A stretch of 64,000 nt of DNA from Hymenolepis diminuta (GCA_900708905.1 CAADRB010000001.1:3343161-3407160), one strand, 5' to 3'; shown: positions 1-14,260, counted from the first letter of the stretch. Notes: generated by a model not told the origin, from the sequence alone. Numbers and translations: made by a program.

Positions 1-3000
1 GGGTTAGTGTGTGTGTCACTAAGTCACACATCTTTCAGAGACTAATTTTCATTATTTGATTGTGTGTGATTTCAATCATTTGAATTAACTAACTGACTAG
101 TTTAACGCTCTGACTTACCCTTATCTCCTCACAGTCATGGATGAATAAATGACTTTAAAAATAGCATCCTTTACTACATAAAAATTCTAAACTTCCAGTC
201 TAATCGTTATTTTATAATAACAACATGGTGATTTAACTTTCATATCTGATAAAGGCATTCACTGATTTCAAAAGCTCTTACATACTTTCACTTAATTTAA
301 ATATCGAATTTGAACTGAGTTTGGCAAAAACAGAATAGTTTCAAAAACCACGTGAGTGGTTTCAAGAATCGTTCCAAATTTGCATGAGATTAAAGAAATC
401 ACTTTTCTTTTTCACATTTATGAGCGTAGGATAGGGCTGAATAATCTGTAAATTAACATCAACAATGATTTTGAAAATGCGTTTGAATCTTTCCGTCATT
501 TGAAAGTACCTTTTTAAATTAATTGCAATAGTTCAAATCACTTCTTTTGCAAGAATATTTACTCTGGTTATCGAGCGTGAAAATATTGACGCATATCGGT
601 TTATAATTTACTGTATATTGAGATGTAATTTAAAACTGACATCCTTTGAGGAGATGTTAAGTAATAATAATAATATAATTTAAAATTTCAATCAGAGGAA
701 CTTGTAGGTTCTGGAAGCATTCAACACATTGTTCTTTTAAATAAAATTAAAAGTTTTTCATTATTAAGCAATTTCAAAGATATTTTGTACTGTTAATCTT
801 TTGAACATGATCCGTTAGATATGAAGGCTTTCTTTTCTATTCATCGAAACCATATTAGCCTCCCAAAATGGCCTGCAAGTTCCTTGAACTCAATAACAAC
901 GCGGGACTAAGCAAAAATAAGCTAATTACTCAAAATATTCCTAGGCGGGGATATATAATTTAGTACATTCTTACAAATATGTTAATTTTATGTTTAATTA
1001 ACGATGATTTGTTGATTTGATTTTTCTTCGATAACTTTTTTTATCTGACGACATAATAAGGAAAATACAAATGCATTCAAAGCGTCGACGCAACTATTAC
1101 ACAACCACCTTTAACCGAACCTATTGCTCTCGTGCACCAAAAAATTTCGAGGGGTAATGCAGGTAGAAATACCAATCCCAACTTAATTGTGTAACAATCT
1201 AAAGACTAAAATATTTTGTTGCACTTTCTCCTACTGTCGGTAAATATTATAGTGAATGCTAAGCACAGTATCATTTATCAAAAGGATCAGATAAACATCA
1301 GTCATTCAGATATCTCATATTATTCAATAAAGTTTGTTTTGAGTGAATCCCGCTCTGTGACCTTTGCTATATTAGGTTCCTGTAAACTGCTTTAGGCCGT
1401 GTTGGATGACACCCCTTCACGGCGTTTGAAGATGTAAATGAACTGAAGTGTCAAGATCGATCATTTTAACTAAACAGCCAATCAATAAACGCAAGAGTTT
1501 GTGGATAAGAATTCGATCAGTAATTCAAGAAGACGAATTAAGAATTTTGAAATTTGAAACATGAAATAATTAATTGCTCTTTACTTAACTATTCTAAAAT
1601 TCAAATCCGATAATCAAATGAGGGACCTCTTCTACTACCCTTTTCGATTATTAGATTTCAGTTGCTTTCTTGGAATTAAAATTTCCTCTTTTTCATCCTA
1701 CAAAATAGACCACTTATATGAGTTTGGTTTTTTATATTTTTCTGAAATTATTGCCTTCAAAATTTTCAAATTTTCTTAATTTTAACATTGCAAGTGAAAA
1801 TAGGGAGATCATAAGTCATCTAGATTGACTTGATCGGTTATTTCTTTTTCACAAGGCTTGTACCTAAAGAACAGAAATTTAAACACGATTTACACATTTT
1901 TTTAGTAAATCGACCATAAATTGAATTTTGTTTTTGTACATTCGCTAAATAGTAAAGTCTGGAAAATTTCCTGTTATTCTTCGAGTTTTTTGCTGCCACT
2001 TTAATATTATTGAATTCACCGAAGATCTTCCGATTCCAATTTAGTGAATCCGTAATACATGATAATTTCAACGTATTATTTCTTCTATCAAAAATAAAAT
2101 TGAAACACATCCAACTTCTGGAAGGGACTTATAATTTGTATTCCGTGAACACAATGGAAAATTCAGAATAACTTAAATCTATCTGCGCGTAATTATCAAA
2201 TTTCAACAGGTCTATCATAATGATACGATTAAATCCGCAAGAAAACGAAACTTCGGCTTTAAATATTTTAACATTTAGTCATGGTGGGGTAAATTTTTCC
2301 GAATTCAAAAAGTCGAATTCAGCAATGTTCTTTTAATGAGGTGGCTGTATTTACAAGTTTTCTAACCTCTTCTTATCCTATTAGACTAAAACATTCTTCT
2401 TGTTTGCATGAATGCAAGGCAACAAAAATAATAGCAGTCCTTTTTGTCATTCGTAACTGTGCAAATTATTCGTTTTATTCATATTTAGTGAGCTCACCAA
2501 TTTCCTGCGTCATTGTTTCAACTAATGTTAAGTCAAAATATTTTGTATAGAATCAGTGTAAAAATAATCGTTTAATTACTTTATTTTATTTAAATGCTTG
2601 CCCCTTATCATTAAACTAGCACATTTGGCTTAACATGATTAGACCACAAGGAAACTACAATGTTACAAACTTTCTACACCACCACATTTTTAGTGGTTCA
2701 GAGATGCCATGTCGAAACTTTCCTTTCACTAGCACATCAAGCAGAAATCAGAATAGGAACTACGCAATTTCAACGTCACCTTCATTTCACATTGTGATCC
2801 AAATTTTTTCCAAGATCTAAATCTATGCCAACTTTTCATTGGATATCGAGCTTTCGTGATATGCTCTGAAGCTGCACGTGGAATCAATTTCGACATGCAT
2901 ATAAAGGAGCCTTTCAAATGATGGATAAAAAGAGTGGGTGTATTTCCTGTTTCTCAGAAAGATTTGATTACCAGAAGCATCATGCGCGTTGTAACTTTCT

Positions 3001-3599
3001 TCCACTCTTGCTCTCAACTTTATTATGTATGGCAGAGCTGCGCATGCTTAAATGCATTGTGGAGTGTTAAACGGCCGTGAGAACGATAATGACCACTTTT
3101 ACACGAAAAAGAGCTCTAGTGAAAACTGATTGGTCTTTTTCATGACTAATAGAGGTGATGAACAGCAGAAATAGCATGATCAATTACTCAATTTAAACAA
3201 AAAATCGATAAACTCTTAACATCGCAGATATGAATTCTTCCAGAAACCATGGGACTGAATATTAAATTTAAAAATTGGAACATTGTGGCGGGATACAATA
3301 AAACGTAGCCATTAAATTAATTGACAACAATCTTATTCATTCGAATTCAAAGAGTTTATGACTTTAACCTCTTCCTTCTTCATAACTATTCACACCTGAA
3401 TTCTAGTCTGCCTCTTTTATTTCCTTTCTCTGCCTTTATGCCTTTTTATTATCATAAATTGTACATGCCTTTCATTGTTTTTATATGGTTAATATCGCAA
3501 AGAGTGTTATTATTATCAACAGAAGTGAAAAGTTGCAATTTATTGCTGCGGAAGGCAGTTGAAATCAGTTAATAGAAAGTTCTACAAACGGCAAAAGGA
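1..3599. other. intergenic, no gene seen
   Basis: AT-rich. Open frames are at most about 90 codons, lack splice context and resemble no family. No repeat copy was recognised. Confidence 0.6.
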
Positions 3600-3840
3600 C
3601 GGAGGGGCGAAAAGATTTTGAGAGCAACATCAATATGTCAAAGTGTCTCACTTTGCTTGATTCTTGAATTCGGATTGAACAGTGCTGACTAAATGAATAG
3701 CTCACGTTCCAAAATTCAAATTCCCGCAATTCCTTCCTTGGATTACAACATTTGTTTGCTTACGATTTCAATTGCATACTGACTAGTTTCAAATCAGGTT
3801 CTCTTCGTTCAAAATTTTCTGTCACATTTTAGATCAAAAT
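3600..3840 (+). repeat. interspersed repeat family B, copy 1
   Basis: Shares TAGCTCACGTTCCAAAATTC and TTCCTTCCTTGGATTACAAC, then TGTTTGCTTACGATTTC, with 43640-43930 and 28600-28880. No coding frame is conserved between copies. Confidence 0.6.
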
Positions 3841-5708
3841 ATAATGTTAGATTTGTCTATTAAATTAAAGTGAAAGAGAAATCAAATTTCTTCTTACGCT
3901 TAATTCTTTACAATGTAAGCCGTTTGAATTCGTATGAGTTTATGCAATGTGTAGGAAAATTAGTGCCAAAATCTTACAAGATTTTTAAGCTACTTTAGAA
4001 CTTTACACATCACGATCCGTAATTCGGAATATTTCCTGGAGCACTTGTATTAACGAACTTTTCATTTTCATATTTTAAAAATATTTGAAGATTTTTATAC
4101 TGAATTTGTATTAAATGAATTTCTACCAGTCTTATGTATTTCACGATTAAAATAGGTAGGCAAAATTAAAATATTAATTCGAAACTGAGAACAAAAATGC
4201 GTAAGATGAAAAACAAAACTGTTTTAAAAGACACCCATATACTTTTACAGAATCTCAAAATAGTTTCCTACGCACAGCCACGCATTCAAAGAGCTGTATC
4301 ATGAAATCCGGAATACTTTGTTACTAACTGGCTGAGGGCGTTACGCAACTTTCAATCTTAAATTGCAGAGTTTTCTCGAGCAGAGAAACATTTTCATTAG
4401 TATTTCTTTATTACTTTTACCCACTCCTGGAAATTGGTCAATTGCGCTCATGTAATAATCAATATATCGTCAAATCTTACTATGAAATAATAAATTATAA
4501 CTTGCAATCAATTTTTGAAAATTGAGATGACAGGAGTATTTAATAAATCAGCAAATACTCAAAATATTATTTATTAATATTTAAAGTTGACAGAATTCCA
4601 AATTGAACAAATATTTTTGTCTTATTTTTAAAATGTCCTTTTAGAATTTTATGAATTTGCAATCTCGGAAAAGTTGTTTAATATATATTATATGATTTTA
4701 ACATTGGATATTTTTAAATTTTATTATCGTTAATACAATACTTTAGATGGAATGGATCTAAAGTAAATAAATCTATTGAATTCTGTTCGAAAATAAATGT
4801 ATATTTATCTTCTCTTTGTCATATTACATGTTTAGTTTCCAGAAAGCTATTCAATATTTGTTGAAGTAATTTCTTTGTCAAGCATGTTGAGGTAGGAAAA
4901 GTATCATACGTAGAAACAGTGAAATTTTTTTGACAGACGAATCTCCCTTTGTTTTCAGAATCGATAGTTGTTGTTTAATCAACAATAATTGATTTGATTT
5001 CAAAGGGGAATTGTCTGTGAAATAATTTTCCCCAGTAATTTTATAGTAATTTATGCGATTACCTATTAATAATCCATGATTTAAACTTTAACAAATCTCT
5101 TATAATATCAGTGTTAATGGAAGATGATAAAAGTCCCGATTATATTTAATACCACACACATTATTTTCTTATAACTTCTATGTGTGTGCTTTACCAGAAC
5201 GATTATATTCAATGGGACTCAAAATCCCAGCTCTACACTTAGAATTTGTCACAAAATGTGTTCTAACGTTAACATCAGTAGACATAACAATGATAATGGG
5301 AAATTTTAACTGTAAGGTCGTTAGCGTATGAGTAGTTTCGATTTTTACACCACATCCTTTTTAAAAAATCACATGGTCAGATAGTTGTAGGTGAACTTGG
5401 TGGTATGCGGAAAGGGAGAACATTTGGTGAAATTAAATTAACCTACCTCTATTACTTAAAGACTTTTCCACATGGTAATGGCATTTTGAGTGATCGTAAA
5501 TTAGCAGATCGAATCAAATTTTAACTTATTGTTTAAGTTAGCCACCTTTGAATAGATAGGAAACATCCTGAAGTATAGTAAGCTAAACAAATGTATTTTT
5601 TATTTATCTGTTGACCATTATTAAGCAGGACAGTAAAAACTTACTAAAGGAAGCTTGATAAACACTTAATTTGAGTAGAAAGATGGTATCTTATGGTGTT
5701 AAATTGGA
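3841..5708. other. intergenic, nothing recognised
   Basis: Very AT-rich sequence without long frames or family A-C repeats. Confidence 0.6.
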
Positions 5709-5850
5709 AATCCTCAACTCCTCTCTTTGACCAAATTCATCCGGTACCGCTGGCCATCCATATCACTCAATGTGCATCAATGACCGTTGATTGCATGACC
5801 TCCGTTTTGGGAGGTGTGCAGGTTGCCCACTGCTCCACCACTGCATAACT
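5709..5850 (-). repeat. SINE family A fragment
   Basis: Reverse complement contains TGATGCACATTGAGTG and GGATGGCC, shared with the copy at 8596, preceded by a tRNA-like head. Confidence 0.65.
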
Positions 5851-6190
5851 TGGGCAGTGTGTCATTTCAGACAGTGCCGTTGAATTTTCTGTTTTTGTTA
5901 CATCCGGACCACAATTCCACAGGCACATACTCAGAGCTTGTCGTTTGGCACAGTCGAACAATAACGGCAGTTAACCAAGAGGCAGAGAACGAAGAGTTAA
6001 GTGTCTACCAAAATCTAGTGTACAACAGTAGTAACAATCCACGATGGAGAAATAAAAACGAGACGCAGTTTTGGAGATACAAAGAGCCCGAAATTTCTCA
6101 AGCCCGTGTATGAGAAATGCAGTGTGTGTAATGAGTGCGAAAGGGGGTTCGCTGTGGGAAACTCCTTTTAAGTTGTTCTCAACGATCATG
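5851..6190. other. GC-richer island of unknown nature
   Basis: Less AT-rich than both flanks. A 99-codon plus-strand frame ending at 6113 crosses into the neighbouring SINE, so its start is doubtful. Its C-terminal part (NPRWRNKNETQFWRYKEP) resembles nothing I know. It could be an unrecognised repeat or an isolated exon. Confidence 0.3.
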
Positions 6191-6849
6191 GAGTCTTAAG
6201 TGGTGCCGAAATTCAACGGGTTGTAATATTAATAATCTAGTTTGGAGAACAGATTAATGTCTTTGGTTTTGAGTTCGTTTTCAGGGAGGGGGGGAGAGAA
6301 GGGAGAAATCATTGAGCATTGGTTTCATGACTTCTGACTTATTAGACGTGCATGTTGACGATGCAGTCGATTGTGGAAAATAGACTTATTTACCAAGTCA
6401 ATGCTTTATAAAAAGAATGCAAAGCAGGCGACTGAGCAGGTATAGCACTCGAAATTTCGACTAAATTATTGTTTTATGTTAATAACAGACTGTGCCATTC
6501 ATAAGTCGGTGTCATTTAATGGTCTCTTCTCCACTAAGAGCATAGGATACCAACCCCATTGATTCTGTCTTGTTCACAAGAGGAAAGACTGAATGCAAAT
6601 TACTTATATTTGATCAGTTAATGTTTGTATTACAAATATGATTTCAACATAAAATATATAGATACAAACATTACAGTCACAATATAGAGGGGTAGGTAGA
6701 ATACTAAAGTAATTCCTTGGAAGGCAAGGATATTTCTGGAGCTTGAGTTGTAATTTGTGAATCTTTGATAAGAACATCTTCAGGACACTAGGGGAGTTCA
6801 TTACTATTGGAGAACGGTTTTCAGGACAACTGAGGACAATTGCGCTGAT

Positions 6850-7040
6850 TTCCATGAGCTGAGATTTGAATTCACTTGTTGCTTCATGGTCACATATTTC
6901 ACAATCAGGCTTTAATTGTCTAATGCCAGAAAGCTAGCACCTGAAAATGTGTGATTTTAAAGGATGAGTGGTTGCACCACTCCCATCTTCACTTTAGTAA
7001 AGAGTTTAGCCCGTATAAGCCAATTTTTACAGCATTTAAA
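6850..7040 (+). repeat. repeat family C, copy 1
   Basis: Contains CAATCAGGCTTTAATTGTC, TAATGCCAGAAAGC and GTTGCACCACTCCCATCTTC, which recur, inverted, at 12835-12990. Confidence 0.55.
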
Positions 7041-7974
7041 AAGGAAATTCGAGATTATTTTCTGTTTATTGCGGCTCAGATTCTTGAGTAAGTGCTGATA
7101 TTTTCTAGCCACTTTTGCATATCTATTTATTGTGTACTCCTTAAAATACCTCAGACGATAGATCCTTAGCAGTCTTAATGTCAACAATGATCGGGTTTTA
7201 CAGCTTACGGCACCAGATCGACTTTTGATTCCTTCGGTCAAATTAGGCAAGTCTTATCAAAGACTTATTTCACATCTGGACTGATATAAATTTTTACATG
7301 CTTTCTAAGTCTCTTGGGCCTATGTGACTCGAAATAAGCTCGAATGTTGGGTTAAATTTATAGTAGTCCAAAGGTGAAGTCGTCGTTGAAGCTTGCTCGC
7401 TGGGTTTCCTTAAAAAACCCATCGATCAAGCTCCTAGTACTCCATGACTCTCGGTCCTAAGACTAGCCCTTTTGCAGTATTCATAAGAGTTCTATTTACA
7501 AAAGTACGGAGAGAGGTACAAGGTTAAAAGTACATTACATATGATTAGTAAATTCTCGTCCTTCCTTTGTGAACGCTAAACAGTGTCAGTGGCCCTGAGT
7601 ACGTACTTTGTTCCCTCCACCTAGGCGGTCCCGTGTCCAACACGGTCATAAATATCGAGGAAGTGGTAATAACACAATTGAAAGCCACGCACAAAAAACT
7701 GTTTCTGATATAATAAAGTGAATTGTTCGTCTCTCACTTAAATGGGACGATTTCGTAGGTCTTAGGATATTAATATTGCCCACGGTAGGAGATCGTTTGA
7801 ATAAGGGGAATGGCAGACGAGCCCAATGAGATATGAAACGCGGGAGGGGTCAAGAATGAGTTGTTAATGAAGTCAAGACGTCATTCTTAAAATCTTGACG
7901 TCTGTAAAGCTCATGCTGTAATTGTTACTACCTTGTTATGAAAACCTTCATTTGGTGAGATATGTTGAGAATAT

Positions 7975-8175
7975 TTTGTTTGGAACTTAGCTTTGAAGAT
8001 GATTCAACGAGAATCAAACAAACCGTCAGTCTTTAGGAATCAAGATTTATTTGAATGATCCTCCATTTTATTAATTCTTTTAATCTATCTGAGAGTCGAA
8101 GTTATTATGCACAGGTTTATTTGACATATAAATGGCTGTGTAGTGGCACCACTCTCATTTTCAAATTTATTTATC
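7975..8175 (+). repeat. repeat family C, copy 2
   Basis: CTTAGCTTTGAAGATGA, TTTGAATGATCCTCCATTTT and AGTGGCACCACTCTCATTTT align with 9560-9750. Confidence 0.5.
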
Positions 8176-8593
8176 TATGGTAACTTACAACCAATTTCAC
8201 CATAAATGGTTCTTAATATGAATGGAAAATAATTTTTGGTTACAAACTGTCGAAACAAAATCATTTCTAACCCCGAGGCATAATATAATTTCTTTGTTCA
8301 TACTGCTACCAGATATTTTGATTTATAGGATCTAGCTGTAGTCTATGGCTTTGTCCGAAGTTCTTCGTACGAAAGAATGAAAATGAAACGTTTTCTCGAA
8401 TGATGATCTTTTAATATACCCCTATTATTCATTGAAGCATTTAAGTAGTTCACTAAGACCCTTTTTTGGCCAATTTAAGTTTGTGCACTTCTAAGCAAAA
8501 TGAGACGAACAAAGGGGTTAGCAACTGCCCTCACCAAAGAATTTTTAATGACTGAGTTTTCCTGACAGATTGATTAGGTTTTATCTTTGTCCA

Positions 8594-8860
8594 TTGATGG
8601 CGCATTGGTCGCCGTGCTCATCTGTCTAGTCAGAGATCACGGGTTTGAGTCCCATCAATGCACATTGAGTAAGTGGATGGCCATCCACACTGGTTAAGTC
8701 TGGCTAATATAAAGAATAGTAGAACGCTCCACGATGTCACTCTCTACCCAAAATGAGTATTCGAAAATGCTTTCTCACAGAGCCTGGGAATTGTCATCGT
8801 CATTCTTATCACCAAGGTTTGCTTTTGATCCACCACAAATGGGTAGTAACACCCTGAAAA
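8594..8860 (+). repeat. SINE family A, best-preserved copy (tRNA-derived head)
   Basis: Starts with an A-box-like stretch (TGGCGCATTGGTCGCCGTGC) and a B-box-like stretch GGGTTTGAGTCCC at 8641-8653, as in tRNA-derived SINEs read by RNA polymerase III. The body has CACATTGAGTAAGTGGATGG, CTGGTTAAGTCTGGC and TAGTAGAACG, and a 3' part with ATGCTTTCTCAC and GGTAGTAACACC. No protein is encoded. Other copies were aligned to this one. Confidence 0.75.
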
Positions 8861-9059
8861 TTTAATCAATCATTAATTAAATGTGATTCCCTTTTGACTA
8901 AGGAGCCGAAATTCCAAACATGTTTTGACAAAATTTATGAACAAAGCCATTGTTATTGTCAGCGAGAGAAAAGGAAAGTAAAATATGAAGAATCCGTTTA
9001 TCAACTTGAGAGTACTCGAGAGATTCATGCCAGTTGAATAATTTTCAAGCTAACTATTG

Positions 9060-9250
9060 AACTGGTTTTTTTGTAAATAGAAATTTGAAATCTCTTGTAG
9101 TTTCATTGTCAAGTATTTCAAAGATGGGGGCTATTTCATTGATGCCATTGGGGAAAACTTGCATGTCAAATTCGCTCAGGATGAAAAAATGAGTGACCGT
9201 ATTACCCATCTTTATTTCTGCAAGGGGCTTAAGCCGATTTCAGCTAAAAT
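9060..9250 (+). repeat. repeat family C, copy 3
   Basis: AAATTTGAAATCTCTTGTAG, TTTCATTGTCAAGTATTTCA and TTGATGCCATTGGGG, then ACCCATCTTTATTTCTGC and GGGGCTTAAGCCG, parallel to copy 1. Confidence 0.5.
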
Positions 9251-9554
9251 TTGTAACGTTGATACTAACTATGCCCTTTTGCCACGTTGTAACACCAAAG
9301 ATCACGCACCGTTTGCGCATTGACCGAAACAGGCCAATAGACAAAAGCGCCCTGAGCAAATGAGTGTTAATTGATATAGTCCACATTATTGAAAGGTCGC
9401 ATCAACGATATGACTTAAAGGGAGTTCTTAAATATCTTGTAATAATAATATTTACTAAAGGAATGAGGGGTGAGACCTGAATATTTCCTTATTGAAATCG
9501 TGATTTATATATAGAAAACTGAAGTTCTAATAGTTTTAAAGTCTTGAAATGTAT

Positions 9555-9760
9555 TGATAATGCTCTATTTAGAAATTAGCTTTGAAGGTGACCGAACGAT
9601 ATTTGAACTAGATGTCAGTTTTTGGAGTGCGATTTTTCTTGAATAATCCTGCATTTCACAGATTTTTTAAAATAGCTTATGCCCCCATATGGACGAAGTT
9701 TAAAAGGGGGGTTATTGGTGCCACTCTCAACTCTAAAGTGGTGCAAATTGAGCTTTGTAT
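9555..9760 (+). repeat. repeat family C, copy 4
   Basis: ATTAGCTTTGAAGGTGA, CTTGAATAATCCTGCATTTC and GTTATTGGTGCCACTCTCAA, parallel to copy 2. The open frames on both strands here are repeat sequence. Confidence 0.5.
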
Positions 9761-12700
9761 TCCTGTACACGTTTTTTTCCAAATGCCTATTCACTTGCAG
9801 GACGTTATGAGCTGTCATGATTTTAGCACAGAAAAGAGAATTATTTAGGAATTTGCAACTTCTTTTGCTCTAAATAGGTAATAGGTTTGAGAGGTAGGAA
9901 TTGTCGGATCTAAATTTCCTAAATCGGATCATTTTTAAAGCCCAATTTCCATCGAGAAAATCCTGGTAATTTTAAAATATAAAACTAAGAAAATTACGTC
10001 CTACATAATACAAATGGAAATATTAGTATCTTATATTAAGTTGTGGCCTCCTTACAAAAGAAATGAAAACGACACACTAGCTGAAATAACGGACACTTTG
10101 GTCCCTTCATCCTTCTTTAATGTCTCAGTTAATTTAAGTTTCCAAAATGAAATAGACAAAGTGGTTAGCGACCCCCTCCCCAATTTTCTCTTTATTGTTA
10201 TTAAGTTTTCTGGATAAATCGAATTTGATTAACCCAAAAATTGGGTTAGCAACCTCCAAATCTCTAACTCTTTGACTAAAGATTCAAAATATATAAAATA
10301 TGTTTTGTCTAAATTTAAGAACAAGTTCACTGATGTCGACATGCCAAAAAGTTGGCCTTTTCCTAGTAAAAGTACATTTTCAGTTTGTGTGTTTTATTCA
10401 TCCATTCATTCACTGAAGTGCTCAATTTTGATACTCAAACCCATACCCACCCCCATCCCCACCTATAGCTCAGCCTTTGAACCTATCATGTCTCTCCACC
10501 AAACTGGAGTGCGGTTTTAAAGCATGATGAACTTTGTTCAAGTGCATTTCTAACACTCGGCATATTTGCCAGCCATTTTCGCTTGGACAAATATTAGAGC
10601 AAGTGAGAATATGTCCATATGAGTTGGGGTAGGGAGGGGGAGAATACCAAGTCAGCGCAGACAGTCGCTTATCGATTTACTACAAGGGACGGGGGTGGAA
10701 CTATGGATTTACTCAAACCGCCAAAATTCTTTGTTTTGACAAATTTTAAGGCGTGCTTTTACATTAATAAATTTTTATACCTAAAACAGTAGCCATGGCG
10801 AAATAGTTTAGTTTTTTTCTTCGTGAAATTTAAAACGGGAGTCTAGACAAACCTAGCAGATGTCCCAACTTGTTAGGTCTATGAGCCACCCAAGTTGGGG
10901 GAATAGTTTTTCGACTAATATGAGAGAAATTTATAGTTTGAATATATAATTTGAGTTAATCAAAACGGTGATAATTAAATCAAGCTGGTTATTTGGCTAG
11001 CTGTTCGAATAGACACATTTCGCAGGAAAATGAAGAAATAAACGCTAATGCTAATACAACTCGTGCTTAATTAAGTTATGCAATTTGAATCTATTACTTA
11101 CGTAACTAAGATAGTTTAAAGAGCATTCTAGTTTTGATTTATCAGTAGAATCAGCCCTTTGTCAAACGCACATATTTAAGATATTTGTTTACTCAACGCT
11201 AAACAGATTTAAAAGCAACGCCGCTCTGAATCTGACAGATCTGGCTGTAATAGATCCCTGTTCATAGTTAAGATCTCGGACTCTGATAAATCTGAGTCCA
11301 ATTAAAGTTCCATTGAACCATCATTTGAAGATCGCTGAAGAACTGTAATAATCGATTGTTTGTAATTATATGCTCCTTTTCATGACCGCCAACTCGACCT
11401 AATACTTCTCAAACATTGCATCTGAAATTGCACCATAGCTTATTTACTTAAGTTTGATCTTTTACGAAAATTTCATAACAAATATATAATTTATAATATT
11501 ATAAATGTATAAAATGTGCACAAAGAACTATATTAATGGCGATTAAATGGGTATAGCTTAGCGAGTTTGATTAAAACGAAAATAAAAATGTAAAAAGTGG
11601 GAAGGAACGAATATACCCTTCTAACTAAGTTTTAAAAAGAAAAAGGATTGATTTGTTTGATCCATTTCACGAAACTGCAACTTGAAAAAACTGCGACGGT
11701 TAAAGCATGAGCGAATATTACATGCAATATGTACCTCTTTCACTTTAAAATCCCTGTCAATCTGCTTGTCCATATCTGATCCTTCTATTTCAGAATTAAA
11801 TAACCGCCACTTCGCTCTTAAAAACTGTACTCACTGAGATCAAAATTAGATATTCATTTAAGAACTGTTAAATTAGTTCTGATTGTGTTAAATTCTCATA
11901 TTTCCTACCTGTTTTTAATTTCGGAAAGTGATATATTATGGCTCGAGAGGGACATGACCGCGCTGTTAAAGTTAGGCATTGTAGAAAGTAAATCCTTTGA
12001 AACAACTATTCAAGTTGAGAATCCAGGGACTTTCACTTGATTTTGTCTGCATCTATTTCACTTATTCGGTTGATACTCATGCAAATTGTATTTATGTACT
12101 TCCCAAGTTCAAAAATGTAAAATAACTTTGCCTTTTCATTAGTTTATTATTTAATATGGCCAGATATTGATATCCCCCTCAGCCAACTAAGCAGGCAGGT
12201 ATCTTGAGAAAATTCTTCATCCGGAATTCCTTGTTGGAAAAAGCCAACGCATTCAGTTTTTTCTCAAAACCCTAAATGGACGGTGTGGATAATGCAAATT
12301 TTCGTTATCAAGACACTATGATGACTATGCTAGTCAACAATTGTCAACATGAGAAGCTATCAACACACTCAAAAGCGGAATTGATAACGTCAACTAAGAG
12401 AAGCCACCTCAACCATTAGATAGAGAGTAAAATAGGTATTCATTTCAATTAATCAAATGATTGTCTAGATGATATGAGACGGGTACGAGAATGCATATCC
12501 TTCAATATAACATTTACCGAGGGGAGTAAAATGTTAAATAGGATGATTTCGTTCTTAAAACCAGGAATTTCACATAACGTAGGCTGTAATTGATGCCTCT
12601 ATGGCTTAGTCACTTTTTAAGTCGAGCTGTTTAATAGCTTTTCACGAATAGGAGCTTAGCTTTGAAACCAATAGCCTCCAAATCGCAACAGATATTGAAT

Positions 12701-12834
12701 TTCAAGTTTCTCCTCCATCCAGCATTCCCTTATTCTTTTCAAATCTGTCAAAGGGGAACAGAAAACGTGGATCTTGTATTAATCGGGTTTAAATTATTAA
12801 AATGCTTTAGATGTATTCAAATTTTGTAAATTCC
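9761..12834. other. intergenic, nothing convincing
   Basis: Contains G-rich patches near 10625-10645 and 10688-10698 and a 17-base near-palindrome at 10231-10247. Open frames up to 82 codons look random. Confidence 0.55.
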
Positions 12835-12990
12835 GGCTTGCACTAGCTAAATGCTATGCCGAGATGGAGATGGGAGTGAGGCAACCATCCATTATTTAAA
12901 TTTGTGCAATTTGGGGTGTTGGCTTTCTTCTGGCATCAAACAAATTAGAGCCGGATTATGAAAAGTGAAAATGATGCCACAAGTGAGATC
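12835..12990 (-). repeat. repeat family C, copy 5
   Basis: Reverse complement has AATCCGGCTCTAATTTGTT, TGATGCCAGAAGAAAGCC and GTTGCCTCACTCCCATCTCC, matching copy 1. Confidence 0.55.
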
Positions 12991-14254
12991 TTATCTCCAT
13001 TCATGAAAATTAATGCATTTTGTAACCGATTGTCTTGAAAATTAATCTCCAAGAGAAACGAACTCCTGAGGTATCTTAATGGTATTAAGCACAAAGTGAC
13101 GCAACGCAAAACTTGGACCCCAGAAATAACCGCAATTTTCAAGAAATACTCATGTGTTACATTCCTTTCCATTCGTTAACCTTAATATTTAATGCTTTAC
13201 ATCCTTATTTTCAAATCGTGTTTTTAATGCAGACATTAACCGATCATTTTGTTGATCAAATGAACTTTACTACACATGTGTTGTTACAGGGCTGCGAGTT
13301 AGTGTAAGACAGTTGAATTTGCAAAAAAGCATAAATCAGCTTAGCTCAGCTCAAAGTTGAAAGGGAAATAATTACCTTTTGAATATATTTTTCATTAAGT
13401 GAAACACTAAACTGCCTTTTTTCTATCATAAAACCTCTAATTCGATCTTTACGCTCAAGTGGCGAGATAGATGGAATTCGTCCATCAAATTATTTTAAAA
13501 CATGGACTCCTTTATTGTAGTGATTGAAAAATAACCCCCTTAAATATATCCAGAAGTTTAAATATTCCAAAAACAGGCTAAGCACTCATGAGCCATAAAT
13601 TTCGAAAGTCAATAACTATTAAGCACCCGTGACCTTGAGTGTCTCATGACAGCTGTTAGCGTTTTTCACACCGATCCAAGCGTGAACTTCTGTAATGATC
13701 CTTTGTCACTTGGCACCCAAAAAAATCCGGTTTTCGAACTTTATTTAATGTCAATAATTTGGATGTTCTTCAATATCCAAACGTCCGGAAATCTACGTAA
13801 GAGATTACATTTTCAATCACTAACTACTAACTAGGTGATCCATAAGGTTATGTACCAATACGAACAGAAATTCGTGTCAGAAGTAAGGGAGGGACTAAAG
13901 CAGATGTTGAAGGAATTAAGGCATGTTACTATGGTTTTTCAAGACTGCAACACAGAAGCATAAGCATTTAATCTTCATCTTGAGACTTTTCCCCTCTTAC
14001 TTAATTGCTCCAACTATATTCTAACTTAAATGCTCCTAATTGAAGGCTATACGTAAGCTAGTGGTGATTACACAATTAGTTGTATCAAGCCGAGGAGATT
14101 CTACTTACAGGCACATAAGTAAGTCTCCCAAATCCGAAATTATTTTCAACGCCCGATTAATTTATTTCCGAAGTCTAGTTAGCAGATACATACAAAGATT
14201 CACAACCGCTTCTAATCAGATATGAGGGAAGAGGCAATGCACTAACCTTTTAAA

Positions 14255-14260
14255 TTTATT
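14255..14260 (-). terminator. candidate polyadenylation signal of the Blimp-1-type gene
   Basis: An AATAAA hexamer read on the minus strand, about 225 bases after the TGA stop. It is the first canonical hexamer noticed downstream. The region is AT-rich, so a chance match is possible. Confidence 0.35.

Noticed and set aside
8594..8670. Intact tRNA gene
   Set aside because: A and B boxes are present, but the acceptor and anticodon stems do not pair. It is a SINE head.
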